Assembly: GCA_016714165.1 (NCBI GenBank)
Contig: JADJNU010000002.1
Span: 806,001 to 870,000 of the forward strand
Origin: Bdellovibrionales bacterium
Lineage (GTDB): Bacteria; Bdellovibrionota; Bdellovibrionia; Bdellovibrionales; UBA1609
Reading direction: 5' to 3'
Length of the DNA stretch: 64,000 nt
Numbering within the stretch: position 1 is the stretch's first letter; each line of letters begins with the position of its first letter. Both the position numbers and the translations under genes were made by a program. The notes under the pieces were generated by a model. The model made no database searches and had not been told where the DNA came from. It worked only from the letters and a program-made list of their open reading frames with translations. Below are positions 1 to 9,307 of this stretch, piece by piece.

Positions 1-99
1 ATCCATTCGAGCTTCCTTCACTCGATTCAAAAGCTCCGCTTTTGTTTCGAGTAATTTTCTTTTGCATTTGTTGATTAAATCACCTGATAGACTGCTCAT
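1..99 (-). CDS. DksA/TraR-like protein, N-terminal fragment
   Basis: An open frame runs off the left edge. Its ATG at 99 is preceded by a G-rich ribosome binding site (ggggggagct, 4-14 nt upstream). The 33 visible residues begin MSSLSGDLINKCKRKLLETK and form a charged amphipathic helix of the sort that opens the coiled coil of DksA/TraR regulators, which bind RNA polymerase in the secondary channel. The zinc finger that would prove this lies outside the window, so the family is inferred from the helix pattern alone. Confidence 0.45.
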   Translation of the reverse strand, partial: MSSLSGDLINKCKRKLLETKAELLNRVKEARMD

Positions 100-414
100 T
101 TTAGCTCCCCCCCCTTGTATGCATTTCAGTGCCAAAATGGAACTGAACTATTTACACACAACCGCTGCTGTCTTGGCAAGATAAATTCTTACATGCTCTT
201 AAATCTTTTAACTTCTCTACTTGCAAGAAAAATGAAAGCCATGGAGCGTGCTGGCGAATACTTGCTCTATTTCCATGAATCAAATCCCAATCTTTCATAG
301 TGCTGAAAAACACATCGTCTCATCGAGAGAATGATCACAGATCATGTGCTTAATTTCTAGGCAGTTCGTTCATAAATAACTAAAACAAATCTTCATTATT
401 TATGGAGCGGCTTA
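100..414. other. intergenic stretch, no gene supported
   Basis: About 315 bases between two minus-strand genes. A short plus-strand frame at 115-300 has no ribosome binding site, no family resemblance and an odd composition. It is not called. I see no clear terminator, RNA gene or repeat here. Confidence 0.5.
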
Positions 415-873
415 CTAAAACCCAATTCGACTCACAGTGACAGGACGCCAAACTGCCGAATCGTGAACCCAAAAGGAGTTCCCGAAGTCATCTTCTACTT
501 GGTACCAATCATCTCGGCGGTCAATTCGCTTGAAGGGCCAATATTTATCAGCTGTCGCGTAAGCCGCGATAGGAAACTCTGTTCCGGGCCCAGCTCTGAG
601 ATTGGCAGTCCTTCCCTTCACCGAAACACACTGATACTGAGTCGTCACCGCTCTCGCAGAGACCCAATGTTGATCCCCATCTTGGTCCTCTACCTTGTAC
701 CAAGCGCCCTTTTTTTCCAATCGAACAAGGGGAGTAAACTTTCCCACAGTCCATGTGATAGGGGAATTGGGGTCTGGCGATGACCTTAAATTGGCCTCAA
801 AAACATTGACGCAAAGGCCTTGAGCCGTCGATGTCACAAAACAAGAAAAGCAAACCAGAACCTGCCACTTCAC
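415..873 (-). CDS. secreted bacterial SH3-domain protein
   Basis: A secreted protein of about 152 residues. A GTG at 873 with a strong GAGGAAAGGAG site just upstream gives a short hydrophobic signal peptide (KWQVLVCFSCFVTSTAQG); an in-frame ATG at 924 would add 17 polar residues and spoil it. Two SH3b repeats follow, each with the pattern NLRSSPDPNSP / NLRAGPGTEFP, then a W-Y-x-V-E-D strand and a WV(S/H) end. Bacterial SH3 repeats usually bind peptidoglycan or act as periplasmic adaptors. The next gene downstream on the same strand would be the fragment at the left edge. Binding partner unknown. Confidence 0.75.
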   Translation of the reverse strand: MKWQVLVCFSCFVTSTAQGLCVNVFEANLRSSPDPNSPITWTVGKFTPLVRLEKKGAWYKVEDQDGDQHWVSARAVTTQYQCVSVKGRTANLRAGPGTEFPIAAYATADKYWPFKRIDRRDDWYQVEDDFGNSFWVHDSAVWRPVTVSRIGF

Positions 874-930
874 TGCTATCTCCTTTCCTCTGAGCCTAGC
901 AACTCCGCACGGGTGATGCATCAATTCTTA

Positions 931-1440
931 TCAAGTCTTATCAAGATCTTTCATCGGCTTGATTGGACTTATATCTATGATTTCCCCCTCCCCTCGAGAA
1001 AGGGGCGAGGTTTCCGATGATGATTTCTCCTCTTTGCGAAATTCAAAGGAGGACTTGTAGACTCTAAACTCTCCACTTCGTACTTTTGATTCAATAGAAC
1101 GTTTGATGAGCGCAATGATTATTCGTCTCGAAATCGGAAACAACAGAAATAGGCCCAGGATATCAGTTAAAAATCCGGGCACAACAAGCATAATGCCACC
1201 CAATACAGTGAAGGCCCCTTCGAGAAGAGAATCGGCCGGCATCTCCCCCTTGAGTAGATTGTCATTTATCTTTCGCCAAATCACTCGACCCTGGCTTTTA
1301 GCTAAGAAAACTCCCAAGAATCCACTCGCCAAAACGGCCAGCAGAACCGCTCCGCCCCCAATGACTCCCCCCACTCGAATCAGCAGGATCAAATCAAGAA
1401 CGGGCAATACAAATATCAACAGAACTATCCAAGCAAACAT
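931..1440 (-). CDS. fxsA: FxsA family membrane protein
   Basis: 169 residues. The first half is three or four hydrophobic segments with the FxsA signature arrangement (LPVLDLILLIRVGG, then a Gly-rich helix and the KSQGRVIWRKI loop, then GGIMLVVPGFLTDILG). FxsA is an inner-membrane protein named for suppressing phage F exclusion in E. coli; its biochemical role is unknown. The polar C-terminal tail (after about residue 115) is charged and not conserved. Its ATG follows the stop codon of xthA with no gap, so the two are translationally coupled. Confidence 0.85.
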   Translation of the reverse strand: MFAWIVLLIFVLPVLDLILLIRVGGVIGGGAVLLAVLASGFLGVFLAKSQGRVIWRKINDNLLKGEMPADSLLEGAFTVLGGIMLVVPGFLTDILGLFLLFPISRRIIIALIKRSIESKVRSGEFRVYKSSFEFRKEEKSSSETSPLSRGEGEIIDISPIKPMKDLDKT

Positions 1441-2211
1441 CTAAATCTCCAAGCTTGCGCTAACTGGACAATGATCCGAACCAAGCTGATCCCTTTGTAT
1501 CTCTACAGATTGAACACAACTCAATAGCCCTTTGCTTACGCAAATATGATCGATTCTCCATCCTCGATTATCGGCCCGAGCCATTCTTTCACGATAAGAC
1601 CACCAAGTGTACATGCCCTTCTCCTCGGGATAAAACTCGGCCACCAGGTCAACAAATCCCAAATCTAAAAATCTCCCAAACCATTCTCTCTCTTCTGGTA
1701 AAAAGCCGCTCACCTGACTCAGTCTCACCGGATCAAAAACATCAATGTTGCGATAGGCCACATTGTAATCGCCCACCACAATGATCTCTCGCCCCTCTTC
1801 AATTCCTGATTTCAAGTGACGCCAAAATTTCTCCAAAAAATCCTGCTTGAAAGTATGCCTCACTTCGCTCGCCGAACCATTCGGAAAATAGACGTTATAA
1901 AGAACAAACTTTCGATGTTCTGTGATGACAAAGCGGCCCTCATGGTCAAATTTTCGAATACCTATTCCATGATGAACCTTCAATGGCTTGTCTTTGAGGT
2001 AAGTTGCTGTCCCGCTGTAACCCGGCCGATGAGCGGACGACCAATAAACCTCCCTTTCTGGAAGTTGCAAGAGTTCTTGACTCAATTGATGAGGGTGGGC
2101 CTTCGTCTCTTGCAGGCAGAAAATATCCGGATTCTCCTGCTTCACATAATCAAAGAAGCCCTTTTTTGCCACTGATCGAATTCCGTTCACATTCCAAGTT
2201 ACAAGCTTCAC
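1441..2211 (-). CDS. xthA: exodeoxyribonuclease III
   Basis: 256 residues, the normal size for ExoIII/ExoA, the Mg-dependent AP endonuclease and 3'-5' exonuclease of base-excision repair. The catalytic landmarks are all present: KLVTWNVNGIRS at the start, FCLQETKAH with the metal-binding Glu, YNVYFPNG, VVGDYNVAYR, WRIDHICVS and the C-terminal GSDHCPV His. The start is GTG at 2211, chosen because GGAGGAATT sits directly upstream and the fold begins at once. The stop is immediately followed by the fxsA start. Confidence 0.93.
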   Translation of the reverse strand: MKLVTWNVNGIRSVAKKGFFDYVKQENPDIFCLQETKAHPHQLSQELLQLPEREVYWSSAHRPGYSGTATYLKDKPLKVHHGIGIRKFDHEGRFVITEHRKFVLYNVYFPNGSASEVRHTFKQDFLEKFWRHLKSGIEEGREIIVVGDYNVAYRNIDVFDPVRLSQVSGFLPEEREWFGRFLDLGFVDLVAEFYPEEKGMYTWWSYRERMARADNRGWRIDHICVSKGLLSCVQSVEIQRDQLGSDHCPVSASLEI

Positions 2212-2423
2212 AATTCCTCCGCGTCAGATCGAATCTATCCCACAGCTGAGCCTCCCCGGGCAATATGGAGTGCAACACCGCAGTATAATTCATACCCTGG
2301 GCCGTGCCACTTTGGTAAAGTTTGTATTTCTTGCCGCTCAATTCGCGATGTGGCAGATTCGAATTCCAGTGTTCAAATGAGAAACCTTGAGTTTCGATGT
2401 TTTTGTTAATTAAGGAGGAATCC

Positions 2424-2945
2424 ATGCCAATGATAGGTCAACCGGCCCCTCAGTTCAGAGCCCCCGCAGTCGTCGGCGGAGACTTCAAAGACATCAGTCT
2501 CACGGATTACAAAGGCAAATGGGTTGTTTTGTACTTCTATCCTCTTGATTTTACTTATGTCTGCCCCACCGAAATCACTCAATTCCGAGACAGTCTTCCC
2601 AAGTTTAAAGAGGCCGGCGCTGAAGTGATTGGTGTTTCTATAGACTCCGTCCACTCCCATCGTCGCTGGATCAAGGACGACTTGGGTGATTTAGGATACC
2701 CCTTGATTGGGGATGTGACCAAGCGGGTTTGTCGCGATTATGGCGTTCTCATTGAAGATGCCGGAATTGCGACGAGGGGAACTTATATTATTGATCCAGA
2801 AGGAGTGATCCAATACATTGCCTTGCATAACCTGAAGGTCGGTCGGGACACGAATGAAATTCTTCGCGTTTTGCAAGGCCTCAAGACGGGTGAGCTTTGT
2901 GGCGCAGGATGGCGACCCGGAGCAAAACACGTCTCCATCACTTGA
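2424..2945 (+). CDS. 2-Cys peroxiredoxin (AhpC/Prx1 type)
   Basis: 173 residues. A thiol peroxidase that reduces H2O2 and organic peroxides. The peroxidatic Cys47 sits in DFTYVCPTE, preceded by the usual YFYPLDFT strand, and a resolving Cys lies near the C terminus in TGELCGAGWRPG, in place of the more usual VCPA. The start is the ATG at 2424 with TTAAGGAGG eight bases upstream. An earlier in-frame TTG at 2397 would precede that site and is rejected. The next gene starts 11 bases past the stop, so the two may be cotranscribed. Confidence 0.92.
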   Translation: MPMIGQPAPQFRAPAVVGGDFKDISLTDYKGKWVVLYFYPLDFTYVCPTEITQFRDSLPKFKEAGAEVIGVSIDSVHSHRRWIKDDLGDLGYPLIGDVTKRVCRDYGVLIEDAGIATRGTYIIDPEGVIQYIALHNLKVGRDTNEILRVLQGLKTGELCGAGWRPGAKHVSIT

Positions 2946-2956
2946 TCTTTCCTTCG

Positions 2957-4177
2957 ATGGATAAGGATTCTTTTTACCAGGATTTTAAGAGGAAACTTTC
3001 TGAGAATTATCCTTCCACAGAGGCCCTCCCGGACCTAGATCTTCTCCATATGGTTTCTCCTTATGTGATCGAAGTTGAAAACGGGACCATTGAAAGAATT
3101 CGCAGTTTTATTGAATCCGCCTATTCCCTTTCTCGAACAGCTGAATATCAGGCGAACATTCAAAAAGACGACAGGGAGATATTCTCGCATCCAAGCAGAA
3201 ATCAATCCGTCTTGATGGGTTATGATTTTCATACACCCCTACAGCGAGAGTCTCTAATTGAAATAAACACCAACGCAGCCATGTTTTTGATATCAGATAT
3301 ACTCAGCCAGGTTCAGGGAATACCATTTAAATCAAAGAATGGCTTCACTCCCATTCAGATGCTGAAGGAATCATTTCTTGAAGAGTTCAGAGCATTTTCT
3401 CAGAATCCCACCTGCTCACCCACGAAAATCGTCATTACTGACGAAAATCTGAAACAGCAGAAAAGATATGTCGAGTTTCTGATGTATAAAGATCTCTTCG
3501 CCAGCTGGGGCTGGAATCCCGAAATTGTCGAATTTCAGGACCTGCGTCCAGACCCAACCTCTCGATCCTTGCTAACTCCGGCTGGAGAAAAAATAGACCT
3601 TCTCTACAACCGATATTGCGATTTCTATTTATCTCGTCCCGAATCTCTTCATCTTCGTCGTGCCTACTTAGAGGGCTGGTGCTGTGTCACGCCAAACCCA
3701 TTTGAGTATCTGTTACTCGCAGATAAAAATCGAATGGCGGAGCTCAGCTCGCCTACCTTTCAGGATCGACTTTCAAATGCTATCTCACCAGCCTCCTGGA
3801 AAGCTCTTAAATCCTCACTTCTTCCAAGCTTCGATATTCAGTCTTTTCAAAACCGAGAAAGCCTTTGGAACAATCGAAAGAAGCTCGTTTTTAAGCCAAA
3901 AAACCAGTACGGAGGGAAATCTGTTTATCGAGGAGACGGGCTTACACACAGTGTTTTTGAGAGAGCAGTGAATGAAAACTTTTTGGTGCAGGAATATGTT
4001 CCCGCCCCTGAACCAAGATTTGCAAGGACTTCTATTTCGTCAAAGGCTTGGAAATATGATCTCCGCTTTTATGTCTATCGAGATGAAATTCAAAATATTG
4101 TAGCCCGACTTTATAAGGGTCAAGTCACCAACTTCCATCAACCACTCGGTGGTTTCACGTCGATCAGTATCGTGTGA
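2957..4177 (+). CDS. circularly permuted ATP-grasp-like protein
   Basis: 406 residues. The C-terminal half has ATP-grasp features: a lysine in a nucleotide-clamping strand followed by a glycine-rich loop (LVFKPKNQYGGKSVYRG, about residue 310), then LVQEYV, then a basic strand (KYDLRFYVYRDE) and a metal-ligand-like ARLYKGQVTNF. An earlier LLYNRYCDFYLS segment recalls circularly permuted ATP-grasp enzymes of the glutathionylspermidine-synthase or DUF-type group. Such enzymes join an acid to an amine; no substrate can be named. The ATG at 2957 is preferred to one at 2897 that would overlap the peroxiredoxin. The ribosome site is weak, which fits coupling to the upstream gene. Confidence 0.6.
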   Translation: MDKDSFYQDFKRKLSENYPSTEALPDLDLLHMVSPYVIEVENGTIERIRSFIESAYSLSRTAEYQANIQKDDREIFSHPSRNQSVLMGYDFHTPLQRESLIEINTNAAMFLISDILSQVQGIPFKSKNGFTPIQMLKESFLEEFRAFSQNPTCSPTKIVITDENLKQQKRYVEFLMYKDLFASWGWNPEIVEFQDLRPDPTSRSLLTPAGEKIDLLYNRYCDFYLSRPESLHLRRAYLEGWCCVTPNPFEYLLLADKNRMAELSSPTFQDRLSNAISPASWKALKSSLLPSFDIQSFQNRESLWNNRKKLVFKPKNQYGGKSVYRGDGLTHSVFERAVNENFLVQEYVPAPEPRFARTSISSKAWKYDLRFYVYRDEIQNIVARLYKGQVTNFHQPLGGFTSISIV

Positions 4178-4240
4178 AATGATTGCAAAAAAACCAGCAA
4201 AGCGCGAAGAAACTGGCCAACTCTCATCTGAAGCCTAGAG

Positions 4241-5085
4241 TTACTTCTTATTTCGCGTCGAAAAATTCTCCCACAATTTACCTTTTGCCTCAATATTTCC
4301 AGAAGCTTCGTATTGGCTAGAAATCATCAGAACAATCTCCCTTTCGAGATCTTTCAAATTAGCCGACATGAAGTCGTATTCGAATTTTCCTTCTGAAGAT
4401 GTGGAGACTCGATCAGGTATTTGAATTTTCCTAAGATGAGCCTCGGCAGCCTCTAAATCTCCGTCAAGAAAACTGAGTAAAGATTCCGCAATCAAACGAG
4501 CTGGTGGCGTAAACAATTTTGCATAGTCTGAAGTTCTAATCTTCTCTACTTTATCAATTTCAGACTTCTCATCAGATGACATGGGAGAGTACCTGGTTTT
4601 TAGTGCCTGAGCAAAAGCCACGGCCAGTGGAGCCGTGTATTTGGAGTTAGCAGATAATATTTTAAATCTGCCCCAGCGATCCTGTGGATTATACTTGAGG
4701 TATTTTAGCAAAACCCCCATGTTCTTCTCATCCCGGTTAGACAATGAAAAAAAGTTGGTTACGTCTTCAACATATTTTCTATCGTTCGTTCCACTGTATT
4801 GACCTTTGCAAATTTGGCATGCCAATGCATGAGCTTCTGTTTTGGATTTATTGAAGCAACAGGACTCACAGCTATAAGGAAATTCTATGTCAACTGAATG
4901 AAGATAACCGCAGTTATGCAAAATCTCGTGAAAGAATGTTGCAGAAAATTCATCTTGTACGCCTTTGATTTGAGAGGGGTTGAATGAAATTAATGGGTGA
5001 TCCTTGTCTCCAGGTATAGATCCGTGGGCGATAGTCTTTCCGCCCCAATTATATTTAATTTCGTCGCAGATAATTTTGGGGGATT
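4241..5085 (-). pseudogene. secreted metallopeptidase, C-terminal half (out of frame)
   Basis: This frame continues the product of 4990-5991 after a one-base shift. Read upstream of its first start-like codon (TTG 4921) it encodes IICDEIKYNWGGKTIAHGS and then FFHEILHNCGYLH, a full HExxHxxGxxH zinc motif as in metzincin-type peptidases. Cys pairs follow (SCESCC, LACQIC), perhaps disulphides. The rest is a helical tail of about 170 residues. Nothing resembling a start codon with a ribosome site precedes the zinc motif, so this is not an independent gene. The substrate is unknown; the secreted location is inferred from the signal peptide on the other half. Confidence 0.6.
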
Positions 5086-5991
5086 TTTTTCATCTAGTAA
5101 AAGTGATGCTATTTTGTGCACATTGGCTCTGCTTTGGGGCGATTCGAGTTGCCACAGGCATGCCAATCCCCTCTTCAGTGAATTTGAGATGATTTTGACG
5201 ATTTCTTCAGACCCTATCAATTCAACACAAGCTTTTTGAATTTTATATCCAAAATCGGTTAAATAGAAGCCATCGGATAAAGGTCCTATTGTTGCAACAT
5301 CACTAAATAATTTTGAAAGCCCCTGGATATTTTTTAGCTGTTTGCGAGTGCTGCTCTGTATAGTGCAATTGCCATTGTCTTCTGCTTTAAGTGCTTTATT
5401 TCGGAATAGGGAGAGGTTGAATGAAGAGGAGTCGAATGAAGTTATTGGATGATTCTTATCTAAGACATTTTCTTTTTTTTTATTAGTACTCCGTACTTTA
5501 CCTTTGCCCTCTAGTTCAAGCGATTTATCCTGCTTCACTCGATCAGTGGTCTCAAAATCGAATACACCTCTAGACTTTGTGTCGATTTTGATGTGTATGA
5601 CAATATATTCACCTTCCTGATATCGTTCTTCAATCCGTTCAAATATGCCATCAAAATTATCATCGCTTTTTGTTGTCAATTTGTCATTTGGATGAACAGG
5701 GAACAATGTGATTTTATCAAATTTTTCATCAAGATTCCTGTCCTCTCTTCTTTCCCTCAGAGAACCATCAGCGGAAAAATAGTCGAATATATCTGGCTTA
5801 CCATCCCCGTTCGTATCGGTGCTTAGAATTTTTTCATTTTTATCTCTGTTCCATTCGACCTTCATCGAGCCAGCGACCGTTTTGGACCTGGGATTCATAA
5901 ACGGTGACAAAATTGGAGATGGCTCTCTAGCCGCCGACATCGTCGCAATAAGTGAAATCGCAATGAGATTTAAGAAATGTCGAGAGTACAT
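4990..5991 (-). CDS. secreted metallopeptidase, N-terminal half with Ca-loop motif
   Basis: 333 residues as read, starting with a signal peptide (LNLIAISLIATMSAA). Residues about 55-130 hold EF-hand-like loops, DTNGDGKPDIFDYF and weaker DRNLDEKFD and DDNFDGIFE copies, the kind of calcium repeat found on exported proteins. A helical domain follows with no family I recognise. The frame ends shortly after an AAAAAAATCCCCC tract (5078-5090 on the plus strand); adding one base there runs it straight into the zinc-peptidase frame at 4241-5085, for a protein of about 580 residues. Whether the break is real or a sequencing fault cannot be told from the sequence. Confidence 0.65.
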   Translation of the reverse strand: MYSRHFLNLIAISLIATMSAAREPSPILSPFMNPRSKTVAGSMKVEWNRDKNEKILSTDTNGDGKPDIFDYFSADGSLRERREDRNLDEKFDKITLFPVHPNDKLTTKSDDNFDGIFERIEERYQEGEYIVIHIKIDTKSRGVFDFETTDRVKQDKSLELEGKGKVRSTNKKKENVLDKNHPITSFDSSSFNLSLFRNKALKAEDNGNCTIQSSTRKQLKNIQGLSKLFSDVATIGPLSDGFYLTDFGYKIQKACVELIGSEEIVKIISNSLKRGLACLWQLESPQSRANVHKIASLLLDEKNPPKLSATKLNIIGAERLSPTDLYLETRITH

Positions 5992-6245
5992 CTCTGCGTG
6001 TCGGTTTTTCTTGACGAAATCTAAATATTCTCAGTTTGATATAAACCGTATTCACGATAATTCATCGCAAGGGAATTCGAAACTTTTTTTCTAGTCTGGT
6101 GCAAGCTTCACATCGAGTCGCAAAACTTTCTTGCTGGAATGAACCTTGAATTTAGTCAAATCCCGCTGAAGAGCTAAGAGATCCCGCCGATAAGAAAAAG
6201 TAAGCGTGAACATTGCGAATCCAATGATATTGGGAGTGTGTCGAT

Positions 6246-8147
6246 TTGAGTCAAAAACACCTTGCTTATGACAATGCAAAATTATCCCAGAAGAACCCAG
6301 ATACGTCTAGCAATCAAGATTCCTATTCTGCGTTTGACCAGCTCAACGGCGATCACCCCTGGCGCGATTTCGTTCCAGAGGGATTAATCAATTATCCCGT
6401 CCGAATCTTGCCGAAGGGACAGATCGCCTATTTTAATTACTCACTTGCAAAGGAAATGGGTCTTCTCCCGGAAGATCACCCCCCAGAGCTCAATCCAGAA
6501 CTGAGAAAAAAAATCATCTCTACTTTCAGTTTGCGAATTATCAACGAATACGATCAAGAGCAGGGAATTCAGTATCCAGAAAAGCATATGAAATCTCATC
6601 TCTACATGGCGACGCGCTATCTTCAGCTTCAGCACCCAGACAAGTGCGGAAGAACCAGTGGTGATGGGCGATGCATATGGAATGGTTTCGTCACCCATCA
6701 GGGAACCATATGGGATGTAAGCAGCCGAGGCACAGGCGTCACGGCCCTTGCCCCGGGGGCCGTGGAAGCTGGCCGACCCCTTCAATCTGGCGCCACTCAA
6801 TTTGGATACGGGTGTGGAATGGCCGATCTGGACGAACTCTACGGAGCGGCTATTCTGGCCGAGATTTTTCACAATCAAGGAATCGAGACCGAGAGAATCC
6901 TAACCATCATTGATTTGGGGAATGGCACCGGCATTGGCGTGCGGGCCGGAAAAAATCTTATTCGACCTGCTCATATGTTTCTTTATTTGAAACAAGGCAA
7001 CCTGGAAGCTCTCCGCCGCTCTGTCGACTATTTTATCATTCGTCAACACCGAAATGGGGAATGGAATTTTGGCATTCATCACCCCCGTAAGTACCAACTG
7101 ATGCTAAAAAAGATCATTTCAAATTTTGCCAGATTTGTCGCTCAACTAGATCGACAGTACATATTCGCATGGCTTGACTGGGACGGAGATAACGTCTTAG
7201 CATCCGCGGGAATTATCGATTATGGCAGCGTACGACAATTCGGAATTCGTCATGATCAGTATCGATATGACGATGCTGACAGATATTCAACTAGTCTGAA
7301 TCAGCAAATACCCAAAGCCCGAAAAATGATGCAAGCATTTGTTCAAATTGTTGACTACTTGGAGACCGGCCTCAGACAATCGTATGCTTCATATGCCCAG
7401 AGCTCGTCTCTCCATGATTTTGACCAACTCGTTGAAGGGCAATTACATTTCGAATTTCTAAAGCAGCTAGGCTTTTCCTCGAAGGACGCTCAGACTCTCA
7501 TGGCAAAGCATTTATCAAAAATAAAGGAGCTCTACCTTAATTTTTCGTCCCTGGAACGAAAAAAGACCCGGCGAGAGGCAAGGAAGGTTGCCGATGGAAT
7601 CAATAGACCTGCCGTCTATAATTTGAGGATTGTTATCTATCAACTCGCACTGTTTTTTAATGACTGGTCAGAGGATTTGACGAATGCGAAATATCCTATT
7701 GATGAGCTCTTTGGATGCATGCTCTCAGAGCATGCATCCAGCAAAGACTCAATATTGACCCATTCCACCAAGAGGCGGTTGACTCAGTTTCAAGAACAAT
7801 ACCGCCAGATCATCGAGATTACGATACGGGCTTCGAAGCGAAGCTCCGAATCCGTAATGCTCGAGATTTTTCAGCGAGCGAGTCTTATTAATCGCAAAGA
7901 CCGAATAACGGGAAATGCACTGATACATATTGTCGGCGAGCTGATGGACGCCCGAAAAAGGGGACTCTCCTTTGCCGAAGCACAGAAGGTCATCGACGAA
8001 TTCATTTCCAGTCAAAGCTTGAATCCGCACGATATCCGCTCTCCAACGGAACCAAACCACCTCCAGAAGCCAATGTTCAATAGGCGAGAAAAAAAGCTCT
8101 TGTCCGCTGTTTTCACCCTTATTGAAGGTCATAAAGAAGATATTTAG
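6246..8147 (+). CDS. divergent SelO-like (YdiU/UPF0061) protein
   Basis: 633 residues. It follows the SelO pseudokinase plan: a Gly-rich N lobe with GRCIWNGFVTHQGTIWDV, then ILAEIFHNQGIETERIL (the family has EAMHHLGIPTTRAL), IRPAHMFLYLKQGNLEALR (family IRVGSFEYF..RGDLEALR) and WLDWDGDNVLASAGIIDYG (family HGVLNTDNMSILGLTIDYG). N316 and D325 match the Mg-binding Asn and Asp of SelO, which transfers AMP to Ser/Thr/Tyr of proteins. The usual QLKGxGxTPYSR loop is replaced by SSRGTGVTALAP, losing the canonical Lys, so activity is uncertain. The long C-terminal domain is mostly helical. The start is a TTG at 6246 behind GGGAGTG; the first in-frame ATG is about 70 codons in. Confidence 0.65.
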   Translation: MSQKHLAYDNAKLSQKNPDTSSNQDSYSAFDQLNGDHPWRDFVPEGLINYPVRILPKGQIAYFNYSLAKEMGLLPEDHPPELNPELRKKIISTFSLRIINEYDQEQGIQYPEKHMKSHLYMATRYLQLQHPDKCGRTSGDGRCIWNGFVTHQGTIWDVSSRGTGVTALAPGAVEAGRPLQSGATQFGYGCGMADLDELYGAAILAEIFHNQGIETERILTIIDLGNGTGIGVRAGKNLIRPAHMFLYLKQGNLEALRRSVDYFIIRQHRNGEWNFGIHHPRKYQLMLKKIISNFARFVAQLDRQYIFAWLDWDGDNVLASAGIIDYGSVRQFGIRHDQYRYDDADRYSTSLNQQIPKARKMMQAFVQIVDYLETGLRQSYASYAQSSSLHDFDQLVEGQLHFEFLKQLGFSSKDAQTLMAKHLSKIKELYLNFSSLERKKTRREARKVADGINRPAVYNLRIVIYQLALFFNDWSEDLTNAKYPIDELFGCMLSEHASSKDSILTHSTKRRLTQFQEQYRQIIEITIRASKRSSESVMLEIFQRASLINRKDRITGNALIHIVGELMDARKRGLSFAEAQKVIDEFISSQSLNPHDIRSPTEPNHLQKPMFNRREKKLLSAVFTLIEGHKEDI

Positions 8148-8249
8148 GCGAGTTATTTCGGTAAATATTGCGCAGCATTATTTTAGCGTCCATACAATTG
8201 AACAGCTCCAGATGATAGTGATATGTGGTTAGACCATGAGGAGCTTTTG

Positions 8250-9221
8250 ATGATCGTGATTACGGGGGCCACAGGCTTTATAGGTAGTGCTCTACTTTGG
8301 GAATTAAATCAAGGGGGTCACGAGGATATCCTCATCTCTGATCACATCCCGCCAAGCGAACGTTCCCAGGTTTTTTCAAAGCTTTCCTTCAAAAAATTTG
8401 TCTTGGCCAATGATTTGCTCGAATATCTCAAAGCCCTTAAGAATCCTCCTGAATATATTTTCCACATGGGGGCGTGCTCCTCGACCACCGAAAAAGACGT
8501 GATTTATCTGAAAAAAAATAACACTCTCTTTACAGAGGACCTTTTTGAATACTGCGCAAAAAATGAAGTTCCCTTTATCTACGCGAGCAGTGGTGCTGTT
8601 TATGGAAATGGAGATCACGGATTCGATGATGAGAGTCCCCCCACTCTCTTTAGTCCCTTGAACCCCTATGGTTGGTCAAAACTCAATTTTGATTTGCTCG
8701 CTTTGAAGAAAGATCAACGTCCCCCTCAATGGTACGGTTTACGTTTCTTTAATGTCTTCGGCCCAAATGAGTATCATAAGGGAAATATGGCAAGTGTTGC
8801 TTATAAGGCCTTTCTCCAAATTCGCGAAAACGGCGAGTTAAATTTATTCAAGTCCCACAATCCTCTCTACCCGGATGGCGGACAATTGCGAGATTTCATT
8901 TACATAAAAGACATCACAAAGTGGATGGTTGAAATAATGAACAGGAAAGGTAAAGTGGGGTCGGGAATATATAACATGGGTTTTGGAAAGGCCCGAACTT
9001 GGCTAGACCTTGCTTCCTCTGTATTTCACGCACTTGATAGGCCCATGAAAATCAATTGGATCCCTGTCCCTGAAGATATCCGTGCCCAGTATCAATATTT
9101 TACTGAAGCCAAGTTAGACAAGTTACTCTCGGCCTCTCTGCCCTCACCAGAGTGGTCACTCGAAGATGGTATTTTTGATTATGTGACCAAGTACTTACAA
9201 AGACCTGACCCTTATCTATAA
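8250..9221 (+). CDS. hldD: ADP-L-glycero-D-manno-heptose 6-epimerase
   Basis: 323 residues. An extended SDR enzyme that makes the heptose donor for the LPS inner core. The Rossmann motif ITGATGFIGSAL opens the protein. Family-specific blocks follow: FHMGACSSTTE, YASSGAVYG, NPYGWSK with the catalytic Tyr and Lys, and RFFNVFGPNEYHKGNMAS. The ATG at 8250 has GAGGAG eight bases upstream; the frame extends further but without a ribosome site. gmhA, the first enzyme of the same pathway, lies at 56.5 kb in the same window. Confidence 0.9.
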   Translation: MIVITGATGFIGSALLWELNQGGHEDILISDHIPPSERSQVFSKLSFKKFVLANDLLEYLKALKNPPEYIFHMGACSSTTEKDVIYLKKNNTLFTEDLFEYCAKNEVPFIYASSGAVYGNGDHGFDDESPPTLFSPLNPYGWSKLNFDLLALKKDQRPPQWYGLRFFNVFGPNEYHKGNMASVAYKAFLQIRENGELNLFKSHNPLYPDGGQLRDFIYIKDITKWMVEIMNRKGKVGSGIYNMGFGKARTWLDLASSVFHALDRPMKINWIPVPEDIRAQYQYFTEAKLDKLLSASLPSPEWSLEDGIFDYVTKYLQRPDPYL

Positions 9222-9307
9222 CAATGATGGTTCTGCCAAGGACAAAGAGTGGTGCTGATAATAGGACAAATGGATTTTTCAAATTCTCCCGGAAAACCTG
9301 ACCCTGC

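Noticed and set aside
115..300. 61-residue plus-strand frame
   Set aside because: No ribosome site, no family match and an odd Cys/Leu-rich composition.
2150..2425. 91-residue minus-strand frame upstream of xthA
   Set aside because: Overlaps xthA out of frame, starts inside the peroxiredoxin leader and has no recognisable fold.
4178..4240. Terminator between the ATP-grasp and peptidase genes
   Set aside because: No hairpin followed by a T run on either strand.
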